A stretch of 42,545 nt of DNA from positions 1 through 42,545 of IMG/VR virus record IMGVR_UViG_3300033142_000494; one strand, given 5' to 3'. Below the pieces are notes generated by a model. That model was given only the letters and a program-made list of their open reading frames with translations, was not told the origin of the DNA and ran no database searches. Origin of the DNA: a virus. This document shows, piece by piece, positions 19,098 through 27,998 of the stretch (positions within the stretch are counted from its first letter, which is position 1; each line of letters starts with the position of its first letter). The position numbers and the translations under genes were made by a program.

Positions 19098-19356
19098 TTG
19101 ACTAGCTAATAATGGTTTTTATACAGTAAAGACTATTGTGTCAAACAAGAAAGGTGTGCCAGACATTCTGGCATGCTCCCCTAAGGGTCACTTTGTTGCT
19201 ATTGAAGTTAAGTTTGGTGGTAACAAAGCATCTAAGTTGCAAGACTATAACATAGCTCAAATAAAAAAACGTGGTGGATTTGCTATAGTGTGTTGGGACC
19301 TAGAAACATTAACAATCGCATTACATAAAGAAGGTATCATAGAATGGAAAAGTTAA
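19063..19356 (+). pseudogene. VRR-NUC nuclease interrupted by an in-frame TGA
   Basis: ATG 19063 (GGAG upstream) reads MSEQKLQKKILD, then TGA (19099-19101), then LANNGFYTVKTI into the catalytic core. A Trp (TGG) at the stop would give an unbroken start typical of VRR-NUC proteins. The core holds GVPDILAC, AIEVKFGG and SKLQDYN, i.e. the D...E-x-K...Q signature of PD-(D/E)XK VRR-NUC Holliday-junction-type nucleases. Either a G-to-A nonsense mutation or sequencing error, leak-through at UGA-CUA-G, or reinitiation at GTG 19138 giving 72 aa. The core is otherwise intact. Confidence 0.75.
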
Positions 19357-19787
19357 TTAAATTAATAGAGACAGAAGAAGGTTGGGCTAGTAACCCTTAT
19401 TATTGTAGTGAGAATTACCCTACAATAGGTTTTGGTTTTAAGATAGGTGAGAAAGATGCACCGCTACCTAGTTTTAGATTACCTAAAGCTGCAGGGGATG
19501 TTTGGTTAACTGAGATACTTAGAGGTTTAGAAGGTCAAGTAAACCATAGAACTTGGTATAACAACTTATGTCCTGCTCGTAAAGCTATAATAATGAGTAT
19601 GATGTATCAAATGGGTTACAATGGTGTTATGAAATTCAAGAATATGATTGCAGCACTTGAAATACAAGACTTTGTTAAAGCTTCAGCTGAGATATTAGAT
19701 AGTCGTTGGGCAGAGCAAACATCGTTAAGAGCTAATCGCCACGCTATACAATTACAGAGTGGCGACTGGCATCATTATTATAGTTAG
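19344..19787 (+). CDS. GH24 lysozyme (endolysin), E-C-T catalytic triad
   Basis: This 147-aa T4-lysozyme-like muramidase overlaps the nuclease gene by 13 bp. The catalytic segment reads TEEGW...C...PTIGFGF: E12, C21 and T27 fit the E-(8)-D/C-(5)-T spacing of GH24. Cys replaces the usual Asp20, a substitution known to keep T4 lysozyme active. No signal peptide or SAR helix is visible, so export depends on the holin encoded in the opposite direction just downstream. The stop codon overlaps the holin stop. Confidence 0.9.
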   Translation: MEKLIKLIETEEGWASNPYYCSENYPTIGFGFKIGEKDAPLPSFRLPKAAGDVWLTEILRGLEGQVNHRTWYNNLCPARKAIIMSMMYQMGYNGVMKFKNMIAALEIQDFVKASAEILDSRWAEQTSLRANRHAIQLQSGDWHHYYS

Positions 19788-20266
19788 TCTTTCTTTTTAC
19801 CAAAGACTTGAACTATCATTGGTGTTAGGTTTTGTACAGCACGTTCACCGAACAAGAAACCTAATACCAATACATTTATCACGATTAAAGCTGTTTGCTG
19901 TTGTTCACTAAATACTAAACCTACCTCAAAGAACCATTTAGAATCCATCCATAAAGTAGCAAAACCCCATACCGGACGTTGAGCACCACGAGCAAATAAA
20001 ATCAATGGACCTAATATAGGTATAGATTTTAAGTCTTTTGCAGTACCTTCCTGTTCAGATATACGTTTATCTAATTGAGTTGCAGAGTCCTGCAAAAATT
20101 TATTAGTTTGTGCTTGCTTTTCCATAAGCATACGCTCAATATTTAGTTCAGCTTCTGCTCTTTGTTGTGGATTCATGTCAGGAGGGAAGTACGACATTAC
20201 TCCCTCCTTGATTTCTTTAAATAATGAACCACCAACAAAGTCTGTAATCTTTGCTAGTACTGACAT
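19784..20266 (-). CDS. holin (three-TM, gene-transfer-agent type)
   Basis: This 160-aa protein has an amphipathic charged N-terminal part (RAEAELNIERMLMEKQ) and hydrophobic segments at about 80-92 (KSIPILGPLILFARG), 98-118 and 124-142 (TALIVINVLVLGFLFGERAV). The RP-W motif and C-terminal GERAV resemble the GTA_holin_3TM family. It is the last gene of the leftward virion operon. Its timing would therefore follow late expression, controlling release of the convergent lysozyme. Family assignment rests on pattern only. Confidence 0.72.
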   Translation of the reverse strand: MSVLAKITDFVGGSLFKEIKEGVMSYFPPDMNPQQRAEAELNIERMLMEKQAQTNKFLQDSATQLDKRISEQEGTAKDLKSIPILGPLILFARGAQRPVWGFATLWMDSKWFFEVGLVFSEQQQTALIVINVLVLGFLFGERAVQNLTPMIVQVFGKKKD

Positions 20267-20279
20267 ATTTATACCTCTA

Positions 20280-22223
20280 TTAAGTTATGACTTTCCAATC
20301 TGCGTTAGTCCAAGGACCTAAACTTGCACCAATACCTTTATACCAATTTTGCTCACTTGTTGAAAATACTTCTTCACCTAAGTAAGCTGGGGTAAGCACA
20401 CCGATAACAGCTAAGCCTGTTCTTCGGTTTGAATATTGTATAGCATCGCGCGTATAATTACCTTGCCATACCATACCTATAATTTGAGGGTCTGTTATAT
20501 CTAATGTAAAGTTATCATACACAGAACCTAAACCTGTACCACCTGTACGATTATCATCAACTAATAATTCAGTATGCGTAACATTATTAGTAATTAAATA
20601 CTCAGCATAAGTAGATGCAGGTTGTTCAAATTTAACAGCCCACTTAGTTTTAGCTGTTTGGATACCACCGACTACATCGTTGTTTCTAATAGTATTATAT
20701 GCAATAGTAAAATCATTTATAGCAAAGTTACTAGGGTTATTAAGATAAATACCTGCAACATCACCAACATTATTAAGCCCGTTTGCGATAATATCATTAC
20801 TTACAATAGTCATACCACGCAAAGTCCCATTACATTTAACTAATATACCATGAGAAGCACATTCTACAATTCTGTTGCCTTTGATGTACAATCCTGTAAT
20901 CTGTCCAGGGTATTCACCAGGGGCAGCAACTACTAAACCAGCACCACCACATTTATACAACATATTATTAGGGCCGAATGTAAAGTCTGAGTTACCACCA
21001 TCAATAAGTGCACCGTCACCTAAACTTTCTCGTATTTCATTACCAGCAATATTTAAACTTGTACCTGCTTCGACTTTAAAAGTTGGTCTATTTTCAGGTG
21101 TTAATAACCCACAACGTACAAGTTTATTATTTATAAATGTCGAACGTTGCCATAAGTGCATAGTATCAGACATGTCTGTAATTATATTTTCAGAAACAAT
21201 ACAATCATAAATGTGATAAACACGTATACCCATCATACCATTAGATATTACATTCTTGGTAATAACCACACCTGAAGTAACACCAACAGATTGATTATTA
21301 AAAAAGTAAGGAAATGATATACATCGATTATTTTCTATAATCCATGATTGATTAGCATCAAGACCCAATGTAGTTGTTCCATTTTGCATATATATAGCTG
21401 CTATATTATTAACTGCTGTATTATTTGATGGATAAGCATCTACATAATCATGTGAAGATTGGAATCTATTACCTGAAATTGTCAATTCAAATACACGACC
21501 ATGACCACTAACAACAGCTTGTTGTGTGAACAATATAGCCATTAAGAAATTATTATTACAAATACTTATATTCTTAAAGAATAACTCAGCGTCACCATAA
21601 TCACCGATTACAATAGCTTTACCATGGTCAACTGTCCCATCTCCAAAAGTACCGTTATGTATATCAACATCACTGCTTCTAATATACACCCAAGCATTAA
21701 CATCACCTGTACTTTCACCTAGTAGCTTCATACCTGCCATATCAAATTGAAGAGGATTTGTAATAAACACACTTGCTGTGGTTCTTACATTTAAGCTTTC
21801 ATTACCTACAACGTTAGGATTTTTAAGTGCTGCAGAAAGTGCTGCAGTATCATCTACAATACCATCACCAATTACACCGTATTGCTTAACATTAATAACA
21901 ATATTTTTAATCAACTTAGCTATATTACCATTAGCTAATGTGTGGTCACCTAATTCGTCAGGACTACCTACAAATGCACCAGATGCAACAATTAAATATG
22001 TAGCTGCGCCCATATCATCTGCCGTTGTATATCCAGCAGTCTTAACAGTCATACCAGGTATTAATGGTACTGATGCCTTCATTTTTGCTACTGTACTAAA
22101 TACAATGTCAAAGGCTATTTTATCTACTGTAATATTTTTACCATTTCTACTTTGTGTAACTTCACCTTCACCAAACGCTAAGTCTTGTAAACTAGCTAAT
22201 TGTTTATATATTGTAGTTGTCAT
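20280..22223 (-). CDS. tailspike with right-handed beta-helix
   Basis: This 647-aa protein has a short N-terminal anchor (LASLQDLAFGEGEVTQSRNG; also found in the product at 34699) and then a pectate-lyase-type beta-helix. The helix starts with VKQYGVIGDGIVDDTAAL (~110) and continues with many N-x-I/V-x-x-N coils such as IIENNRCISF, VITKNVISNG and LYIKGNRIVECASHGILVKC. The C-terminal ~100 residues (from ~550) form a separate domain. It should bind and perhaps cleave host surface polysaccharide. Nearest in transcription order are the ejection proteins and holin. Confidence 0.85.
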   Translation of the reverse strand: MTTTIYKQLASLQDLAFGEGEVTQSRNGKNITVDKIAFDIVFSTVAKMKASVPLIPGMTVKTAGYTTADDMGAATYLIVASGAFVGSPDELGDHTLANGNIAKLIKNIVINVKQYGVIGDGIVDDTAALSAALKNPNVVGNESLNVRTTASVFITNPLQFDMAGMKLLGESTGDVNAWVYIRSSDVDIHNGTFGDGTVDHGKAIVIGDYGDAELFFKNISICNNNFLMAILFTQQAVVSGHGRVFELTISGNRFQSSHDYVDAYPSNNTAVNNIAAIYMQNGTTTLGLDANQSWIIENNRCISFPYFFNNQSVGVTSGVVITKNVISNGMMGIRVYHIYDCIVSENIITDMSDTMHLWQRSTFINNKLVRCGLLTPENRPTFKVEAGTSLNIAGNEIRESLGDGALIDGGNSDFTFGPNNMLYKCGGAGLVVAAPGEYPGQITGLYIKGNRIVECASHGILVKCNGTLRGMTIVSNDIIANGLNNVGDVAGIYLNNPSNFAINDFTIAYNTIRNNDVVGGIQTAKTKWAVKFEQPASTYAEYLITNNVTHTELLVDDNRTGGTGLGSVYDNFTLDITDPQIIGMVWQGNYTRDAIQYSNRRTGLAVIGVLTPAYLGEEVFSTSEQNWYKGIGASLGPWTNADWKVIT

Positions 22224-22225
22224 AA

Positions 22226-25200
22226 TTATTTATCTCCTAGGATACGAACTCTGTCTGAGCCTTGTAATATAGCTTTATAGCCATACTGTTTTAATACTGC
22301 GTCTAATGCTTTACTATCTAAAGTTAAGGCTTCAGCTTCAGCGATTTCTTTTGCTTGTTGTAACGTTAGTATTCTATGCATAGGTATTGTAGTACTGTTA
22401 CCTGTACCTTTAAGTTTACCACCTGAATAAATCTTAACTTTAGGTGTACCAACTTCTACTTCCTTCATACGGTTACGAGCAGCTTCCTGTTGTAGATTTA
22501 GTATTTGTTTACTTAGATTAGCATCATCAAATACTTCTGCTTGTAAAGTCTTGAAGTTCTGAGCATCTAGAGGTTTCTCAAGTAACTTTTGTACACTTCG
22601 CAATAATGCTGCAGAGCGACCTTCTTCACCTGGCATTCTACTTTTGATATAAGTGTATACATTAGAAGCTGTAGCATACTTAGCTTTAACAACTAAGTCA
22701 GCAGATAAGCCTTGTGCAAATTTAGGTTTTGTAACTTGCCCACCTACAACAGCTAATGCTACGTCGTTTTTAAATGTCTCACCTAATTCAATAAGTGCTT
22801 TCTTAGTAGCACGAGCACCTGGTGTAGTAAAGTTAATCTTTTTAAGTTCATCAGCTAGCATAGGGAAATGAATAGCTTTAGAACCTTTATCAACACCGGC
22901 TGTAAATCTATTTGTTAATGCATCAACTACTGCACCTTCATACATCTTGCGACCTTCAATAGGTAGCTTAGTCATTATCTCTTCAAAAGAACCATCAATT
23001 GATGTTATGTGTCTACCTAAAGCTCTAACAACAGTCTCAGGTTGTACAGCTCTCATAGAACCATCTTTATTGAAAATTGCACGATACATAGCTGTTTTCT
23101 CAATCTGCTTCATTTTACTATAATCAATGCGAGCTTGAGACCAATCTTTTAACCATTTGTCAGGTTGCTCTAATACGTGAGGTGCACCTTCTTCAATAGC
23201 TGAATCTATATTATTAATTATACCGCGTAACGTAGCTTTATCATCAGCTTTAGTAATACGTTTATTATACAGGAAGTCGTTAGTCATTTGACGTAGTTCA
23301 AGTAGGTCACCGAAGCTACGACTTTCAGACATTGTATTAACACGACGCATTTGTAATATAAATTTCTGGCGAGTTACAGGGTCAGTAATCTTACCTCTAA
23401 GTTCTTCCATTACAGGTTTGATAGCTAGCTCTTCAAAATCCCACTCAAAGTCTAAACCACGAGGAGATTGTGTAGCTTTAGCTTTAACCCTTGCATACTG
23501 GTCTTTAACATCGCCAGTATAATTCTGTAAGTCAACAGCTAACATACGAGGAACTTGTTCATCTGTAAGCTTAGCAGTTTGAGTAAGTACATCTTCAGCA
23601 CGAGATTGCACGACATGTGCAGTTGCTGAACTTGCTTTTGGATGAGTAGCACCAGCTGCTCGTACTAAATCTTGCATACCTGGTTCAGTTAACGCTACTG
23701 CCTTAACACCTTTCTCATACTTGTTACCACTCAACGTAGCATGCTTTTCAAGTTGTTGAACAATACCAGTTATCTGGTCGTCTGTTAAGAAAGTTGTGTC
23801 TTTAAGAGATTGATAAGCAGCTTTTGCTTCACCACCCATAATTGCGTCTTTAGCACGAACAATTGCAGACCAACTTGTACCTACACCTTTAATAAGTGGA
23901 TAACCAATAGCTTCACCGATTGCTGCAGCTTCAAAAGCATTAAAAGCTCTATAAGCCATCGCTTCTGATTCAAAGTCTTCTTGTAACTTAATTGCTTGAA
24001 TCATATAGTCTAATTGAGAACCACTAACAGCTCCAAGCCAACCACCAACAACTGCACCTGTTACACCTCCTATTGCACTGAACAGTGGGACTGTAGCAAG
24101 TTCTTCAGGTAACGCTACTTGAGGTCCCATTTGACCCAAAGTTAATGCAAGAGCTGCACCTGCAGAAGCACCACGTTTACCTCCTATTATTGCACCACCA
24201 ATACCACCAGCAATTTCACCAGATACTTTCTTAAAGTCTTCCAACCATCCTGGTGTTACTTCAACAAGTCCCTCTGGCGTTTGAGCAAACCAACCTTCAC
24301 TACCTACTTCGTTAGCCTGCCATAGTAAGTCAAGGTTATAATCTTCTTTAGCTAAACTAATAATACGACTACGACTAGCTTCACGAGCTTGGTCATATCG
24401 TTGCTTAGCTTCTTTATTACCAAAGTAAGCAGGTATAGTCGTTATAGTATCAGACACCATTGTTGGATGTAATACCTTCATTGAACTAACTAGTTCTTCA
24501 GCAGTCATTTGTTCAGTATCATCAACTAAAGTATCAAACTTAGACTGTTTAGGTGTGTTAGAACGGAATCTACCACCTTGTCCACTCTTACGTTTACTTC
24601 TGAACGTAGGAGGTTCGGATGCAACTGTATCTGCTGTAGGCTCCATACCTTGCATCTTAGCTTTGATATCATCCATTGACATACCAGCAGCAATTGACTG
24701 TGTTATAACATTAACACGTCTAGCAACTTCATCAATGTCTTCAGCATCATAACCATAATCAGCTGTAAGCTTAGCGTTAACTTGCTCTTCAGTCATACCA
24801 GCTTTATAAGCCTGATAAGCAACAAAAGCACCAGCCGCCGGAGAAGAATACAAAGTAAAGTTTAACGGTTCAGATTTACCTGTTCCATAGGTCTCACCAG
24901 GTATAAGTCCAACATCTTCACCTTTAACTCGTACTTCTTTACTACTAGGTTTAATAACAGCGTAAGTGACACCTTCATCGCTAAACTGTTTTGTTAAGTC
25001 ATCAATGTTTTTACCGTCTAGAGCAGAACTAACTAAGTCTGGAACAGTTATATCTGCAGGTGCACCTATCTTACGATACACGTAATTAATAGCAGCTTCC
25101 CAACCATTCTGCTTACTGAATACACCTTCTTTATCATAGATACTACGTATTTGAACCAAGTCTTCTTCATTCAAACCTAGGTCTACACTTTTACCACCAA

Positions 25201-26107
25201 CTGTCTTAAGTTCGAAGGTTCCACCTGATTGTTTGGCTACTTTCTTGGCAGTGTTGACTACTTGTGTCTCGTACCATTTCTGTACACCTGGAGCTCTAGA
25301 TAATTCATTAACTTTACCACTAATAGGTATAGCTAGTTGAGCACGACCTTCGTCAACTGCATCAGACAATTCACGTTCAATACCCTTACGCAACCAAGTC
25401 TTTTCATAAGGTGATGTAGGTGCACTAGGTGAGCCTAAAGTATCTACAAACCAACTCTCAATATCTCCCGTGCCATCCCAACCTGCTCGTCTACCTAGTT
25501 CGCCTGCTTCTTCTAATTGCCCAGAACTTATAAGATTATCTAGTTCAACTTCTTCACCAATTGTAAAACTTCTACCTAGAGGACTAGTATTATAACCTTC
25601 TTGGCGGCCTACCTGGTGTAAGTCTGATTGGATTTCTGCAACTACTCGAGTCTCAGTACCATCAAGTGTTTCATCATACACACGAGTATGCATCAAGTAG
25701 TTATCATCTTCAGGGAAATGAGCTGAAGTATAACGTGACTCATCTCCTATATTAGAATTCCAAGGTCTTTTAGGCACACTACTATCTATATCTGCTTCAC
25801 CTTGACGACGGAACTTAAGTACTTTCTCGCGATAAGTAGGGTTGTCTTTACCACCAGGTAAATTCACAGATTGATAGTTAGGACTTTCCATTTTAGTAAC
25901 GTAGAACTTGTCTGCACGTTTGCCTTCGGCTTCAACTAATTGTTGTTTGGTGACTTTACCAGTTTTAGGTAGAATCATGTCAGCATACTTAAGTTCTTCA
26001 GCTTTGACACCTTTCTTTAATAACATAGGTGCAACTGACTCAGCTTTCATACTGAAACTTTCAGGTAATTCTTTAGCTACCTGTTTTAATAATGAACCAA
26101 TAGGCAT
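22226..26107 (-). CDS. giant ejection/internal virion protein with polyvalent-type N-terminal domain
   Basis: This 1293-aa protein is the largest in the genome. Residues ~135-170 (DDNYLMHTRVYDE, VVAEIQSDLHQ) match a domain seen in phage large polyvalent proteins that carry E-I-Q-S-D. Around 620-700 lie Gly/Ala-rich hydrophobic helices (GGIGGAIIGG, IGGVTGAVVGGWLG) that could insert in a membrane. Long helical segments follow to the C-terminus. Position, after the other ejection-type genes and before the tailspike, is that of P22 gp16-like ejection proteins. It is probably released into the cell with DNA. Whether the N-terminal domain is enzymatic is unknown. Confidence 0.7.
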   Translation of the reverse strand: MPIGSLLKQVAKELPESFSMKAESVAPMLLKKGVKAEELKYADMILPKTGKVTKQQLVEAEGKRADKFYVTKMESPNYQSVNLPGGKDNPTYREKVLKFRRQGEADIDSSVPKRPWNSNIGDESRYTSAHFPEDDNYLMHTRVYDETLDGTETRVVAEIQSDLHQVGRQEGYNTSPLGRSFTIGEEVELDNLISSGQLEEAGELGRRAGWDGTGDIESWFVDTLGSPSAPTSPYEKTWLRKGIERELSDAVDEGRAQLAIPISGKVNELSRAPGVQKWYETQVVNTAKKVAKQSGGTFELKTVGGKSVDLGLNEEDLVQIRSIYDKEGVFSKQNGWEAAINYVYRKIGAPADITVPDLVSSALDGKNIDDLTKQFSDEGVTYAVIKPSSKEVRVKGEDVGLIPGETYGTGKSEPLNFTLYSSPAAGAFVAYQAYKAGMTEEQVNAKLTADYGYDAEDIDEVARRVNVITQSIAAGMSMDDIKAKMQGMEPTADTVASEPPTFRSKRKSGQGGRFRSNTPKQSKFDTLVDDTEQMTAEELVSSMKVLHPTMVSDTITTIPAYFGNKEAKQRYDQAREASRSRIISLAKEDYNLDLLWQANEVGSEGWFAQTPEGLVEVTPGWLEDFKKVSGEIAGGIGGAIIGGKRGASAGAALALTLGQMGPQVALPEELATVPLFSAIGGVTGAVVGGWLGAVSGSQLDYMIQAIKLQEDFESEAMAYRAFNAFEAAAIGEAIGYPLIKGVGTSWSAIVRAKDAIMGGEAKAAYQSLKDTTFLTDDQITGIVQQLEKHATLSGNKYEKGVKAVALTEPGMQDLVRAAGATHPKASSATAHVVQSRAEDVLTQTAKLTDEQVPRMLAVDLQNYTGDVKDQYARVKAKATQSPRGLDFEWDFEELAIKPVMEELRGKITDPVTRQKFILQMRRVNTMSESRSFGDLLELRQMTNDFLYNKRITKADDKATLRGIINNIDSAIEEGAPHVLEQPDKWLKDWSQARIDYSKMKQIEKTAMYRAIFNKDGSMRAVQPETVVRALGRHITSIDGSFEEIMTKLPIEGRKMYEGAVVDALTNRFTAGVDKGSKAIHFPMLADELKKINFTTPGARATKKALIELGETFKNDVALAVVGGQVTKPKFAQGLSADLVVKAKYATASNVYTYIKSRMPGEEGRSAALLRSVQKLLEKPLDAQNFKTLQAEVFDDANLSKQILNLQQEAARNRMKEVEVGTPKVKIYSGGKLKGTGNSTTIPMHRILTLQQAKEIAEAEALTLDSKALDAVLKQYGYKAILQGSDRVRILGDK

Positions 26108-26108
26108 C

Positions 26109-27998
26109 TTAATATCCCTCGTTAGTATTCTGTGGTAATTTAAGTGACTGACTCATTGGACCTTGTTGTGAAGATTGTCCACCTTGAGCCATCTGAGATG
26201 CTTGTTGTTCAGCTGCAGGGTCACCACCGAGTTTCTGTGCAACTTGTTCTAATAATTGAGATATTTGAGGACTGTACTTAGTACCCATAGTCTTCATAGC
26301 TAAGGATGATACTTTGAAGAACTCAGCTGGAGCTACTTGAGCCAACATAGAACCAATTTGACCTGACATAACAGATTCAAGCATTAGCTGTCCTTTCTCA
26401 TCTTCATCATTAAAGCTTGAAGATTCAATCTTAACATCGAACTCACTAAATTCAAAGTCTGTACCTTCTTCAGATACAGGAGCAAGTAATATATTACCTT
26501 CATCATCTTCCATCATCTCACCATTAGCTGGGTCAATAACTTCCATTAATATAGGTTGGAATATAGGTTGTCCATTAGCGTCAAACTGACCAGAGAACAT
26601 TTCCATAGGTTTGTTAATCTCAACCCAACGCATACCTGTCATAGCATCAGTAATACGTAAGAACTGTGTAGCTCTATAATACTGCTTAGCTAAGTTAGCA
26701 ATGTCCATAGCAAGTGACTGGTAAAATGATTCAATACGTGCAGTTATATAACGCAATGACATGATAGTAGCATTTTGCTGTAGCTTAACTTTACGACCTG
26801 AGTCACTAGCAAATGCCATACCAAGGAAACTGTCATTGATACCTAGTACGCGTTGAATGCGGTCAAGTGCTTTATCAATCAAAGTGTATTGGTCAAGTAT
26901 CTCTTTAGACATTTGGTCAATACGTACACCAGCTAAGTCATTAACAGGTATAACACCATTTACACGATTGATAAGAGTTTTAAAGTCTTCAATGTTGTCT
27001 ACGGCGCCGTCTTGAACGAATACTTTAGTTGTGTTCGCCATCAACTGTATTTGTATGAGCGCTTGGTTAATAGCTTTTTGAGACTCAATGATTTCACGGA
27101 AGATACCATAGTATTCAGTTTTATTTGAACTGTGTAACTTCTGTACACGGTAAGGCCACTTGGTTTCTTTATAAGTAATCTCATCTTTACGTAAGATTTT
27201 ATTGTCATGCCAATATATAGACCAACGACGTCCATCTTCATCTTCTAAGACAGTATGTACGATAAGATAATTATCGTGAACTCTATAATAGCCAGAAAAG
27301 CCAAAACCGGAGTATCCATAATTATAATCACCACTACCTGAATAGTTATTAGCAGTACCAAACTTATACTCAAAATCAGCTTCATGGGCATTCGTGAAGT
27401 TTTGATAAGCTGAAATATCTTGAAGTATATCTTTACCGAATGTAGTTTTGACATCATCCTCAGACATCCATTTAAAACGATGTAAGTACTTAGCATCAGA
27501 ATAGTCGTCTAGGTCGCTCATAGGGTCCAGAACTAATTCATAATCTGGAACATGATTAACCTTACATTCGTTTATAGGTCTGCCAAACTGGTCACGTTTA
27601 CCTGTATCACTGACTTCAGTATAAGTACAAAGTATACCAGATATTAAACCACCTAACTTGATTTGGTCACCCTCAATATCAAATCTATTCTGCTCAAGTA
27701 TAAAGTTAATAGTATCATTTAACACTGTAGCAGTTGTAACATCACGAGGATTACGTGGACGTACAACAACAGTATTAACAACAGTACTATAATAGCCAAC
27801 TAACATACGAGCAAACATTTTAACAACGTTAAAAGTCTCTTTAGGTTGACCACGATTCTCAAGTACAGCTAGTTGGTCATAAGTATAATGACGATTGTGG
27901 TAAAGATTCCATGCTTCATTAGCTTCCTTACGAGACGCGTTATAAGTCTCATAACCTATCTTGAAGGTATCTTTACAGTCTTGGATTGTTGCTTTCAT
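26109..27998 (-). CDS. portal protein (P22-like type)
   Basis: This 629-aa protein shows portal features: NVVKMFARMLVGYY, then DQFGRPINECKVNHVPDYEL with a DP-x-S-DLDDYSDAKY stretch, and a long helical stem (IDKALDRIQRVLGINDSFLG; RYITARIESFYQSLAMDIAN). The C-terminal 60 residues are Gln-rich and probably flexible. It forms the dodecameric DNA gate at the capsid vertex and docks the terminase. Unusually it lies deep in the ejection-protein cluster, far from terminase and capsid genes. Confidence 0.88.
   Translation of the reverse strand: MKATIQDCKDTFKIGYETYNASRKEANEAWNLYHNRHYTYDQLAVLENRGQPKETFNVVKMFARMLVGYYSTVVNTVVVRPRNPRDVTTATVLNDTINFILEQNRFDIEGDQIKLGGLISGILCTYTEVSDTGKRDQFGRPINECKVNHVPDYELVLDPMSDLDDYSDAKYLHRFKWMSEDDVKTTFGKDILQDISAYQNFTNAHEADFEYKFGTANNYSGSGDYNYGYSGFGFSGYYRVHDNYLIVHTVLEDEDGRRWSIYWHDNKILRKDEITYKETKWPYRVQKLHSSNKTEYYGIFREIIESQKAINQALIQIQLMANTTKVFVQDGAVDNIEDFKTLINRVNGVIPVNDLAGVRIDQMSKEILDQYTLIDKALDRIQRVLGINDSFLGMAFASDSGRKVKLQQNATIMSLRYITARIESFYQSLAMDIANLAKQYYRATQFLRITDAMTGMRWVEINKPMEMFSGQFDANGQPIFQPILMEVIDPANGEMMEDDEGNILLAPVSEEGTDFEFSEFDVKIESSSFNDEDEKGQLMLESVMSGQIGSMLAQVAPAEFFKVSSLAMKTMGTKYSPQISQLLEQVAQKLGGDPAAEQQASQMAQGGQSSQQGPMSQSLKLPQNTNEGY

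Noticed and set aside
19099-19101. Alternative genetic code with TGA read as Trp
   Set aside because: Several other genes end in TGA with ATGA overlaps (2715, 4245, 8401, 39654), and TGG is used widely for Trp, so TGA is a normal stop.
20875-21210. Plus-strand ORFs inside the tailspike and other virion genes (also 21778-22272, 28338-28622)
   Set aside because: They are shadows of AT-rich minus-strand genes, with low-complexity translations and no start signals.
27245-27496. Minus-strand ORF within the portal gene in another frame
   Set aside because: Hydrophobic, low-complexity translation fully inside a strong coding region; no ribosome-binding site.
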